Assembly (NCBI GenBank): GCA_958298945.1
Contig: CATQJD010000146.1
Location: 2,108,001-2,172,000 of the forward strand
Direction of reading: 5' to 3'
DNA: 64,000 bases
From: Atherix ibis
Lineage: Eukaryota; Arthropoda; Insecta; Diptera; Athericidae
Shown here: piece by piece, positions 53,901-64,000 of the stretch
How the letters are laid out: each line of letters starts with the position of its first letter
How positions within the stretch are numbered: position 1 is the stretch's first letter
Position numbers and translations under genes: made by a program
Notes under the pieces: model-generated
Databases searched by the model: none
What the model was told of the DNA's origin: nothing
Seen by the model: the letters and a program-made list of their open reading frames with translations, nothing else

Positions 53901-56900
53901 GGAATATGAAGTAGTATGTTTAAGAGGAATATGAAGTTGCATGTTTAAGATGAAAATGAAGTAGTATATTTAAGAGGATTATGAAGTAGTATGTTTAAGA
54001 GGAATATGAAGTGGTTTATTTAAGAGGAATATGAAGTTGTATATTTAAGAGGAATATGAAGTAGTATATTTAAGAGGAATATGAAGTAGTATGTTTAAGA
54101 GGAATATGAAGTAGTATGTTTAAGAGGAATATGAAGTTGTATATTTAAGAGGAATATGAAGTAGTATATTTAAGATTTATAGGAAATAGTATGTTTAAGA
54201 GGAATATGAAGTAGTATGTTTAAGAGGAATATGAAGTAGTATATTTAAGAGGAATATGAAGTAGTGTGTCTAAGAGGAATATGAAGTAGTATGTTTAAGA
54301 GGAATATGAAGTAGTATGTTTTAGAGGAATATGAAGTAGTATGTTTAAGAGTAATATGAAGTAGTATGTATAAGAGGAATATGAAGTAGTATGTTTAAGA
54401 GGAATATGAAGTAGTATGTTTAAGAGGAATATGAAGTAGTATATTTAAGAGGAATATGAAGTAGTATATTTAAGAGGAATATGAAGTAGTATGTTTAAGA
54501 GGAATATGAAGTAGTATGTTTAAGAGAAATATGAAGTATTATATTTGAGAGGAATATGAAGTAGTATATTTAAGAGGAATATGAGGTAGTATATTTAAGA
54601 GGAATATGAAGTAGTACGTTTAAGAGGAATATGAAGTAGTATGTTTAAGAAGAATATGATGTAGTATGCTTAAGAGGAATATGAAGTAGTATGTTTAAGA
54701 GGAATATGAAGTAATATGTTTAAGAGGAATATGAAGTAGTATGTTTAAGAGGAATATGAAATAGTATGTTTAAGAGGAATATGAAGTAGTATGTTTAAGA
54801 GGAATATGAAGTAGTATGTTTAAGAGGAATATGAAGTAGTACGTTTAAGAGGAATATGAAGTAGTATGCTTAAGAGGAATATGAAGTAGTATGTTTAAGA
54901 GGAATATGAAGTAGTATGTTTAAGAGGAATATGAAGTAGTATGTTTAAGAGGAATATGAAGTAGTATTTTAAAGAGGAATATGAAGTAATATGTTTAAGA
55001 GGAATATGAAGTAGTATGTTTAGGAGAAATATGAAGTAGTATGTTTAAGAGGAATATGAAGTAGTAAGTTTAAGAGGAATGTGAAGTAGTATATTTAAGA
55101 GGAATATGAAGTAGTATATTCAAGAGGAATATGAAGTAGTATGTTTAAGAGGAATATGAAGTAGTATGTTTAAGAGGAATATGAAGTAGTATGTTTAAGA
55201 GGAATATGAAGTAGTATGTTTAAGAGGATTATGAAGTAGTATGTTTAAGAGGAATATGAAGTAGTATGTTTAAGAGGAATATGAAGTAGTATGTTTAAGA
55301 GGAATATGAAGTAGTATGTTTAAGAGGAATATGAAGTAGTATATTTAAGGGGAATATGAAATAGTATATTTAAGAGGAATATGAAGTAGTTTGTTTAAGA
55401 GGAATATGAAGTAGTATGTTGAAGAGGAATATGAAGTAGTATGTTTAAGATGAATATGAAGTAGTATGTTTAAGAGGAATATGAAGTAGTATGTTTGAGA
55501 GGAATATGAAGTAGTATGTTTTAGAGGAATATGAAGTAGTATGTTTAAGAGGAATATGAAGTAGTATGTTTAAGAGGAATATGAAGTAGTAAGTTTAAGA
55601 GGAATGTGAAGTAATATATTTAAGAGGAATATGAAGTAGTATGTTTAAGAGGAATATGAAGTAGTATGTTTAAGAGCAATATGAGGTAGTATGTTTAAGA
55701 GGAATATGAAGTAGTATGTTTAAGAAGAATATGATGTAGTATGCTTAAGAGGAATATGAAGTAGTATATTTAAGAGGAATATGAAGTAGTATGTTTAAGA
55801 GGAATATGAAGTTGTATGTTTAAGAGGAATATGAAGTAGTATGTTTAAAAGGAATATGAAGTAGTGTGTTTAAGATGAAAATGAAGTAGTATATTTAAGA
55901 GGATTATGAAGTGGTATATTTAAGTGGAATATGAAGTAGTATGTTTAAGAGGAATATGAAGTAGTATGTTAAAGAGGAATATGAAGTAATATATTTAAGA
56001 GGAATATGAAGTAGTATGTTTAAGAGGAATATGAAGTAGTATGTTTAAGAGGAATATGAAGTAGTAAGTTTAAGAGGAATATGAAGTAGTATGTTTAAGA
56101 GGAATTTGAAGTAGTATATTTAAGAGGAATATGAAGTAGCATGTTTAAGAGGAATATGGAGTAGTATGTTTAAGAGGAATATGAAGTAGTATGTTTAAGA
56201 GGAATATGAAGTAGTATGTTTAAGAGGAATATGAAGTAGTATGTTTGAGAGGAATATGAAGTAGTATATTTAAGAGGAATATGAAATAGTATATTTAAGA
56301 AGAATATGAAGTTGTATATATAAGAGGAATATGAAGTAGTATGTTTAAGAGGAATATGAAGTAGTATGTTTTAGAGGAATATGAAGTAGTATGTTTAAGA
56401 GGAATATGAAGTAGTATGTTTAAGAGGAATATGAAGTAGTATGTTTAAGAGGAATATGAAGTTGTATATTTAAGAGGAATATGAAGTAGTATGTTTAAGA
56501 GGAATATGAAGTAGTATGTTTGAGATTAATATGAAGTAGTATATGTAAGAGGAATATGAAATAGTATATTTAAGAGGAATATGAAGTTGTATATATAAGA
56601 GGAATATGAAGTAGTATGTTTAAGAGGAATATGAAGTAGTATGTTTAAGAGGAATATGAAGTAGTATGTTTAAGAGGAATATGAAGTAGTATGTTTAAGA
56701 GGAATATGAAGTAGTATGTTTAAGAGGAATATGAAGTTGTATATTTAAGAGGAATATGAAGTAGTATGTTTAAGAGGAATATGAAGTAATATATTTAAGA
56801 AGAATATGAAGTAGTATGTTTAAGAGGAATATGAAGTAGTATGTTTAAGAGGAATATGAAGTAGTATGTTTAAGAGGAATATGAAGTAGTATGTTTAAGA

Positions 56901-57660
56901 GGAATATGAAGTAGTATGTTTAAGAGAAATATAAAGTAGTATATTTAAGAGGAATATGAAGTAGTATATTTAAGAGGAATATGAAGTAGTATATTTAAGA
57001 GGAATATGAAGTAGTATGTTTAAGAGGAATATGAAGTTGTATGTTTAAGAAGAATATGGTGTAGTATGCTTAAGAGGAATATGAAGTAGTATGTTTAAGA
57101 GGAATATGAAGTAGTATGTTTAAGAGGAATATGAAGTAGTATGTTTAAGAGGAATATGAAGTAGTATGTTTAAGAGGAATATGATGTAGTATGTTTAAGA
57201 TGAAAATGAAGTAGTATATTTAAGAGGATTATGAAGTGGTATGTTTAAGAGGAATATGAAGTAGTATATTTAAGAGGAATATAAAGTAGTATATTTAAGA
57301 GGAATATGAAGTATTATATTTAAGAGGAATATGAAGTAGTATGTTTAAGAGGAATATGAAGTAGTATATTTAAGAGGAATATGAAGTAGTATGTTTAGGA
57401 GGAATATGAAGTAGTATGTTTAAGAGGAATATGAAGTTGTATATTTAAGAGGAATATGAAGTAGTATATTTAAGATTTATATGAAATAGTATGTTTAAGA
57501 GGAATATGAAGTAGTATGTTTAAGAGGAATATGAAGTAGTATATTTAAGAGGAATTTGAAGTAGTTTGTCTAAGAGGAATACGAAGTAGTATGTTTAAGA
57601 GGAATATGAAGTAGTATGTTTAAGAGGAATATGAAGTAGTATGTTTAAGAGTAATATGAA
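47945..57660 (+). repeat. 4.95-5.4-kb two-copy block
   Basis: About 47.95-52.3 kb matches about 52.9-57.66 kb. The offset is 4950 up to about 49.5 kb (48820/53770, 49220/54170), 4900-4925 near 49.6-49.7 kb, and 5375 from about 50.5 kb (50470/55845, 52095/57470). The offset changes only by multiples of 25 bp, so whole monomers were gained or lost. The match ends at about 57660, where TTTAGGAGTAATTTG departs from the first copy. Confidence 0.87.
52320..52900 (+). repeat. patchwork junction between the two 5-kb copies
   Basis: About 52.32-52.6 kb matches 49.17-49.45 kb (offset 3150, TTAAGATTTATA at 49220/52370). About 52.7-52.9 kb then matches 48.78-48.98 kb (offset 3925, GCAGCATG at 48786/52711 and GAGGGATATGATG at 48825/52750). 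This order differs from the parent order, so at least one exchange lies near 52.6-52.7 kb. Confidence 0.8.
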
Positions 57661-58569
57661 GTAGTATGTTTAGGAGTAATTTGAAATAGTATGTTTGAGA
57701 GGAATATGAAGTAATATATTTAAGAGGAATATGAAGTAGTATGTTTAAGAGGAATATGAAGTAGTATGTTTAAGAGGAATATGAAGTAATATCTTTAAGA
57801 GGAATATGAAGTAGTATGTTCAAGAGGAATATGAAGTAGTATATTTAAGAGGAATATGAAGTAGTATGTTTAAGAGGAATATGAAGAAGTATGTTTAAGA
57901 GAAATATGAAGTAGTATATTTAAGAGGAATATGAAGTAGTATATTTAAGAGGACTATGAAGTAGTATTTTTAAGAGGAATATGAAGTAGTCTGTTTAAGA
58001 GGAATATGAAGTAGTATGTTTAAGAAGAATATGATGTAGTATGCTTAAGAGGAATATGAAGTAGTATGTTTAAGAGGAATATGAAGTAGTATGTTTAAGA
58101 GGAATATGAAGTAGTATGTTTAAGAGAAATATGAAGTAGTATGTTTAAGAGGAATATGAAGTAGTATGTTTAAGATGAAAATGAAGTAGTATAGTTAAGA
58201 GGATTATTAAGTGGTTTGTTTAAGAGGAATATGAAGTAATATATTTAAGAGGAATATAAAGTAGTATATTTATGAGGAATATGAAGTATTATATTTAAGA
58301 GGAATATGAAATAGTATTTTTAAGAGGAATATGAAGTAGTATGTTTAAGAGGAATATGAAGTAGTATATTTAAGAGGAATATAAAGTAGTATATTTAAGA
58401 GGAATATGAAGTATTATATTTAAGAGGAATATGAAGTAGTATGTTTAAGAGGAATATGAAGTAGAATGTTTAAGAGGAATATGAAGTAGTATATTTAAGA
58501 GGAATATGAAGTAGTATATTTAAGAGGAATATGAAGTAGTATGTTTAAGAGGAATATGAAGTAGTATGT

Positions 58570-61500
58570 TTAAGAGGAATATGAAGTAGTATATTTAAGC
58601 TGAATATGAATTAGTATGTTTAAGAGGAATATGAAGTAGTATGTTAAAGAGGAATATGAAGTAATATGTTTAAGAGGAATATGAAGTAGTATGGTTAAGA
58701 GGAATACGAAGTAGTATGTTTAAGAGGAATATGAAGTAGTAAGTTTAAGAGGAATGTGAAGTAGTATATTTAAGAGGAATATGAAGTAGTGTATTCAAGA
58801 GGAATATGAAGTAGTATGTTTACGAGGAATATGAAGTAGTATGTTTAAGTGGAATATGAAGTAGTATGTTTAAAAGGAATATGAAGTAGTATGTTTAAGA
58901 GGAATATGAAGTAGTATGTTTAAGGGGAATATGAAGTAGTATGTTTAAGAGAAATATGAAGAAGTATGTTTAAGAGGAATATGAAGTAGTATGTTTAAGA
59001 GGAATATAAAGTAGTATATTTAAGAGGAATATGAAATAGTATATTTAAGAGGAATATGAAGTTGTATATATAAGAGGAATATGAAGTAGTATGTTTATGA
59101 GGAATATGAAGTAGTATGTTTAAGAGGAATATGAAGTAGTATGTTTAAGAGGAATATGAAGTAGTATGTTCAAGAGGAATATGAAGTAGTATCTTTAAGA
59201 GGAATATGAAGTAGTATGTTTAAGAGGAATATGAAGTAGTATGTTTAAGAGGAATATGAAGTAGTATATTTAAGAGGAATATGAAATAGTATATTTAAGA
59301 GGAATATGAAGTAGTATGTTTAAGAGAAATATGAAGTAGTATATTTAAGAGGAATATGAAGTAGTATGTTTAAGAGGAATATGAAGTTGTATGTTTAAGA
59401 GAAATATGAAGTAGTATGTTTAAGGGGAATATGAAGTAGTGTGTTTAAGAGGAATATGAAGTAGTATGTTTAAGAGGAATATGAAGTAGTATGTGTAAGA
59501 GGAAAATGAAGTAGTATGTTTAAGAGGAATTTGAAGTACTATGTTTTAGAGGAATTTGAAGTCGTAGGCTTAAGAGGAATATGAAGTAGTATATTGAAGA
59601 GGAATATGAAGTAGTATATTTAAGAGGAATATGAAGTAGTATGTTTAAGAGGAATATGAAGTAGTATGTTAAAGAGGAATATGAAGTAGTATGTTTAAGA
59701 GGAATATGAAGTAGTATGTTTAAGGGGAATATGAAGTAGTATGTTTAAGAGGAATATGAAGAAGTTTGTTTAAGAGGAATATGAAATAGTATGTTTAAGA
59801 GGAATATGAAGTAGTATGTTTAAGAGGAATATGAAGTACTATGTTAAAGAGGAATATGAAGTAGTATGCTTAAGAGGAATATGAAGTAGTATATTTAAGA
59901 GGAATATGAAGTAGTATATTTAAGAGGAATATAAAGTAGTATGTTTAAGAGGAATATGAAGTAGTATGTTTAAGAGGAATATGCAGCAGTATAATTAAGA
60001 GGAATATAAAGTTGTATATTTAAGAGGAATATGAAGTAATATGTTTAAGAGGAATATGAAGTAGTATATTTAAGAGGAATATGAAGTAGTATGTTTAAGA
60101 GGAATATGAAGTTGTATGTTTAAGAGAAAAATGAAGTAGTATGTTTAAGGGGAATAAAAAGTAGTATGTTTAAGAGGAATATGATGTAGTATGTTTAAGA
60201 GGAATATGAAGTAGTATGTTTAAGAGGAAAATGAAGTAGTATGTTTAAGAGGAATATGAAGTACTATGTTTTAGAGGAATTTGAAGTCGTAGGCTTAAGA
60301 GGAATATGAAGTAGTATATTGAAGAGGAATATGAAGTAGGATATTTAAGAGGAATATGAAGTAGTATGTTTAAGAGGAATATGAAGTAGTATGTTAAAGA
60401 GGAATATGAAGTAGTATGTTTAAGAGGAATATGAAGTAGTATGTTTAAGGGGAATATGAAGTAGTATGCTTAAGAGGAATATGAAGAAGTTTGTTTAAGA
60501 GGAATATGAAGTGGTATGTTTAAGAGGAATATGAAGTAGTATGTTTAAGAGGAATATGAAGTACTATGTTTAAGAGGAATATGAAGTAGTATGCTTAAGA
60601 GGAATATGAAGTAGTATATTTAAGAGGAATATGAAGTAGTATATTTAAGAGGAATATGAAGTAGTATGTTTAAGAGGAATATGAAGTAGTATGTTTAAGA
60701 GGAATATGCAGCAGTATAATTAAGAGGAATATAAAGTTGTATATTTAAGAGGAATATGAAGTAATATGTTTAAGAGGAATATGAAGTAGTACATTTAAGA
60801 GGAATGTGCAGTAGCATATTTAAGAGGAATATGAAGTAGTATGTTTAAGAGGAATATAAAGTAGTATGTTTAAGAGGAATATGAAGTAGTATGTTTAAGA
60901 GGAATATGAAGTAGTATATTTAAGAGGAATATGAAGTAGTATGTTTAAGAGGAAAATGAAGTAGTATGTTTAAGAGACATATGAAGTACTATGTTTAAGA
61001 GGAATATGAAGTAGTATGGTTAAGAGGAATATGAAGTTGTATATTTAAGAGGAATATGAAGTAGTATATATAAGAGGAACATGAAGTAGTATGTGTAAGA
61101 GGAATATGAAGTAGTATGTTTAAGAGGAATATGAAGTAGTATGTTTAAGAATAATATAAAGTAGTGTGGTTAAGAGGAATATGAAGTAGTATGCTTAAAA
61201 GGAATATGAAGTAGTATTTTTAAGAAGAATATGAAGTAGTATATTTTAGAGGAATATGAAGTAGTATGTTTAAGAGGAATATGAAGTAGTATGTTTAAGA
61301 GGAATATGAAGTAGTATGTGTAAGGGGAATAAAAAGTAGTATGTTTAAGAGGAATATGAAGTAGTATATATAAGAGGAACATGAAGTAGTATGTTTAAGA
61401 GGAATATGAAGTAGTATGTTTAAGAGGAATATGAAGTACTATGTTTAAGAGGAATATGAAGTAGTATGCTTAAGAGGAATATGAAGTTGTATATTTAAGA

Positions 61501-63300
61501 GGAATATGAAGTAGTATATTTAAGAGGAATATGAAGTAGTATATTTAAGAGGAATATGAAGTAGTATGTTTAAGAGGAATATGAAGTAGTATGTTTAAGA
61601 GTAATATGAAGTAGTATGTTTAAGAGGAATATGAAGTAGTATGTGTAAGAGGAAAATGAAGTAGTATGTTTAAGAGGAATTTGAAGTACTATGTTTTAGA
61701 GGAATTTGAAGTCGTAGGCTTAAGAGGAATATGAAGTAGTATATTGAAGAGGAATATGAAGTAGTATATTTAAGAGGAATATGAAGTAGTATGTTTAAGA
61801 GGAATATGAAGTAGTATGTTAAAGAGGAATATGAAGTAGTATGTTTAAGAGGAATATGAAGTAGTATGTTTAAGGGGAATATGAAGTAGTATGTTTAAGA
61901 GGAATATGAAGAAGTTTGTTTAAGAGGAATATGAAATAGTATGTTTAAGAGGAATATGAAGTAGTATGTTTAAGAGGAATATGAAGTACTATGTTTAAGA
62001 GGAATATGAAGTAGTATGCTTAAGAGGAATATGAAGTAGTATATTTAAGAGGAATATGAAGTAGTATATTTAAGAGGAATATAAAGTAGTATGTTTAAGA
62101 GGAATATGAAGTAGTATGTTTAAGAGGAATATGCAGCAGTATAATTAAGAGGAATATAAAGTTGTATATTTAAGAGGAATATGAAGTAATATGTTTAAGA
62201 GGAATATGAAGTAGTATATTTAAGAGGAATATGAAGTAGTATGTTTAAGAGGAATATGAAGTTGTATGTTTAAGAGAAAAATGAAGTAGTATGTTTAAGG
62301 GGAATAAAAAGTAGTATGTTTAAGAGGAATATGATGTAGTATGTTTAAGACGAATATGAAGTAGTATGTTTAAGAGGAATATGAAGTAGTATGTGTAAGG
62401 GGAATATAAAGTAGTATGTTTAAGAGGAATATGAAGTAGTATATATAAGAGGAACATGAAGTAGTATGTTTAAGAGGAATATGAAGTAGTATGTTTAAGA
62501 GGAATATGAAGTACTATGTTTAAGAGGAATATGAAGTAGTATGCTTAAGAGGAATATGAAGTTGTATATTTAAGAGGAATATGAAGTAGTATATTTAAGA
62601 GGAATATGAAGTAGTATATTTAAGAGGAATATGAAGTAGTATGTTTAAGAGGAATATGAAGTAGTATGTTTAAGAGTAATATGAAGTAGTATATTTAAGA
62701 GGAATATGAAGTAGTATGTTTAAGAGGAATATGAAGTAGTATGTTTAAGAGGAATATGAAGTAGTATGTTTAAGAGGAATATGAAGTAGTATATTTAAGC
62801 TGAATATGAATTAGTATGTTTAAGAGAAATATGAAGTAGTATGTTAAAGAGGAATATGAAGTAATATGTTTAAGAGGAATATTAAGTAGTATGTTTAAGA
62901 GGAATACGAAGTAGTATGTTTAAGAGGAATATGAAGTAGTATGTTTAAGAGGAATATGAAGTAGTAAGTTGAAGAGGAATGTGAAGTAGTATATTTAAGA
63001 GGAATATGAAGTAGTGTATTCAAGAGGAATATGAAGTAGTATGTTTACGAGGAATGTGAAGTAGTATGTTTAAGAGGAATATGAAGTAGTATGTTTAAAA
63101 GAAATATGAAGTAGTATGTTTAAGAGGAATATGAAGTAGTATGTTTAAGGGGAATATGAAGTAGTATGTTTAAGAGGAATATGAAGTAGTATGTTTAAGA
63201 GGAATGTGAAGTAGTATGTTTAAGAGGAATATGAAGTAGTATATTTAAGAGGAATATGAAATAGTATATTTAAGAGGAATATGCAGTTGTACATATAAGA
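58570..63300 (+). repeat. 4200-bp offset duplication at the right end
   Basis: A TTTAAGCTGAATATGAATTAG unit at 58595 recurs at 62795. The following variants (GTATGTTAAAG, GGAATACGAAG, GTGTATTCAAG, TTTACGAGG) recur in the same order to about 59.07/63.29 kb, where the offset has become 4225. Confidence 0.82.
59480..62360 (+). repeat. 725-bp and 2150-bp nested duplications
   Basis: The rare string GTCGTAGGCTTAAG occurs at 59561, 60286 and 61711. ATGCAGCAGTATAATTAAG occurs at 59981, 60706 and 62131, and again at 63931. The first two copies are 725 bp apart (29 units), and the first and third are 2150 bp apart (86 units). A fourth, partly altered copy (GTAGTAGGCT at 63561) belongs to a further duplicate that runs off the window. 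Confidence 0.88.
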
Positions 63301-64000
63301 GGAATATGAAGTATTATGTTTATGAGGAATACGAAGTAGTATGTTTAAGAGGAATATGAAGTAGTATGTTTAAGAGGAATATGAAGTAGTATATTTAAGA
63401 GGAATATGAAATAGTATATTTAAGAGGAATATGAAGTAGTATGTTTAAGAGGAATATGAAGTGGTATATTTAAGAGGAATATGAAGTAGTATGTTTAAGA
63501 GGAATATGAAGTTGTATGTTTAAGAGAAATATGAAGTACTATGTTTTAGAGGAATTTGAAGTAGTAGGCTTAAGAGGAATATGAAGTAGTATATTTAAGA
63601 GGCATATGAAGTAGTATGTTTAAGAGGAATATGAAGTAGTATGTTTAAGAGGAATATGAAGTAGTATGTTTAAGAGGAATATGAAGTAGTATATTTAAGA
63701 GGAATATGAAATAGTATATTTAAGAGGAATATGAAGTTGTATATATAAGAGGAATATGAAGTAGTATGTTTATGAGGAATATGAAGTAGTATGTTTAAGA
63801 GGAATATGAAGTAGTATATTTAAGAGGAATATGAAGTAGTATGTTTAAGAGGAATATGAAGTAGTATCTTTAAGAGACATATGAAGTAGTATGTTTAAGA
63901 GGAATATGAAATAGTATGTTTAAGAGGAATATGCAGCAGTATAATTAAGAGGAATATAAAGTTGTATATTTAAGAGGAATATGAAGTAATATGTTTAAGA

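Larger units (their letters stand above)
15545..54194 (+). repeat. higher-order landmark pair spaced 15 monomers
   Basis: A rare unit starting TTAAGCGG (TTAAGGGG in the last copies), followed by GAAGAAGTATGC, recurs 374-377 bp before the TTAAGATTTATA marker. Pairs start at 15545/15922, 18809/19186, 23717/24094, 27541/27916, 31088/31463, 35622/35996, 41320/41695, 44820/45195, 48845/49220 and 53795/54170. Successive starts are 3264, 4908, 3824, 3547, 4534 (3274 without the mariner), 5698, 3500, 4025 and 4950 bp apart. The array therefore has a loose higher-order unit of about 3.3-5.7 kb whose length varies by whole monomers. Unpaired relatives of the first unit are at 12496, 18082, 38220, 38545 and 52770. 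Between landmarks lies ordinary satellite. Confidence 0.88.
851..57494 (+). repeat. divergent marker monomer, 16 scattered copies
   Basis: A single 25-bp unit begins TTAAGATTTATA instead of TTAAGAGGAATA and continues GGAAATAG or close to it. Copies start at 851, 1601, 4126, 15922, 19186, 24094, 27916, 31463, 35996, 41695, 45195, 49220, 52095, 52370, 54170 and 57470. Those at 52095 and 57470 share a further change (TTTATATGAAATAG), and those at 851 and 1601 share GGGAATAG. The unit is almost always preceded by a GAAGTTG unit and a TATAT unit. The shared context shows the copies spread by duplication of long segments, not by recurrent mutation. Only the listed 25-bp units are meant, not the whole interval. 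Confidence 0.93.
33415..64000 (+). repeat. 25-bp satellite array, right block
   Basis: The same 25-bp monomer resumes directly after the mariner in the same orientation, about 1,223 units, and runs off the right end. Unit starts fall at positions equal to 23 modulo 25 just after the transposon, shift through three 24-bp units (33673, 35922, 36946), and stay at 20 modulo 25 from 36970 to the end. Composition matches the left block, with C almost absent from the + strand. Variant monomers recur in the same order at multi-kilobase offsets, showing segmental duplication within the array. No gene or other insert is visible in this 30.6 kb. Confidence 0.98.

Noticed and set aside
61170..61382. 70-codon open frame on the minus strand inside the satellite
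   Set aside because: The same 25-residue periodic string, opened by chance loss of in-frame TAA codons; not a gene.
1..64000. CRISPR array
   Set aside because: The period is 25 bp with no unique spacers; the whole unit repeats. This is satellite DNA in a eukaryotic setting.
1..64000. Telomeric repeat
   Set aside because: TTAAGAGG only superficially resembles arthropod TTAGG. The unit is 25 bp and degenerate, and no short telomere tract is present.
1..64000. Period of 150 bp (six units) as a nucleosome-length repeat
   Set aside because: Offsets of 150, 600 and 750 bp occur, but so do 125, 325, 725, 950 and 2075 bp, so 150 is not favoured; only the 25-bp unit is supported.
1..64000. Assembly artefact as the source of the mosaic
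   Set aside because: Not excluded, but repeated blocks carry private substitutions, and one block differs by a precise transposon insertion, which favours real duplications. Spanning reads would be decisive.

Overview
The window is almost wholly one satellite DNA array interrupted by a single transposon. About 62.7 kb is a head-to-tail repeat with a 25-bp unit (roughly 2,500 units), and the array runs off both ends of the window. On the + strand the consensus unit is TTAAGAGGAATA (unit positions 1-12) followed by TGAAGTAGTATGT (13-25): 10 A, 8 T, 7 G and no C. There are no rRNA or tRNA genes, no host genes and no CRISPR array. The setting is eukaryotic heterochromatin (centromeric, pericentromeric, subtelomeric or a satellite-rich chromosome). 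The one insert is a DD34D mariner element, a type most often met in arthropods, so an insect or other arthropod is the best guess; the sequence does not fix the species.

Layout. 1-32156 is satellite. 32157-33414 is a 1,258-bp mariner on the minus strand, with 29-bp terminal inverted repeats (28 of 29 identical), a TA target-site duplication and one 338-codon transposase frame. 33415-64000 is satellite again. The transposase keeps its catalytic triad D160/D252/D287 but seems to lack about 12 codons just after the third aspartate, so the copy is probably inactive. A tandem copy of the same satellite segment, about 3.27 kb to the right (TA at 36688-36689), lacks the mariner. It serves as an internal empty site and shows that the insertion followed that segmental duplication.

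Higher-order structure. The satellite is a patchwork of nested segmental duplications, recognisable because rare monomer variants recur in the same order at fixed offsets: 600, 750, 950 (twice), 2075 and 1648 bp in the left part; about 4.9-5.5 kb at 16.2-26.6 kb; about 2.2 kb at 26-29.6 kb; about 3.27 kb around the mariner; about 3.5 kb at 40.7-45.5 kb; 4.95-5.4 kb at 48-57.7 kb; and 725, 2150 and 4200 bp at the right end. A divergent monomer beginning TTAAGATTTATA occurs 16 times. In nine of these it lies 374-377 bp (15 units) to the right of a second rare variant, which marks a loose higher-order repeat.

Register. Nearly all length changes are whole 25-bp units. The first 6,400 bp and the last 27 kb hold one 25-bp phase, while about ten independent 1-3 bp or partial-unit changes (some copied by duplication) lie between 6.4 and 37 kb. 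Apart from the transposase, every longer open frame in the window is a chance product of satellite variants. I found no new gene system. The points of interest are the C-free strand, the strict register, the duplication mosaic and the internally datable mariner insertion.
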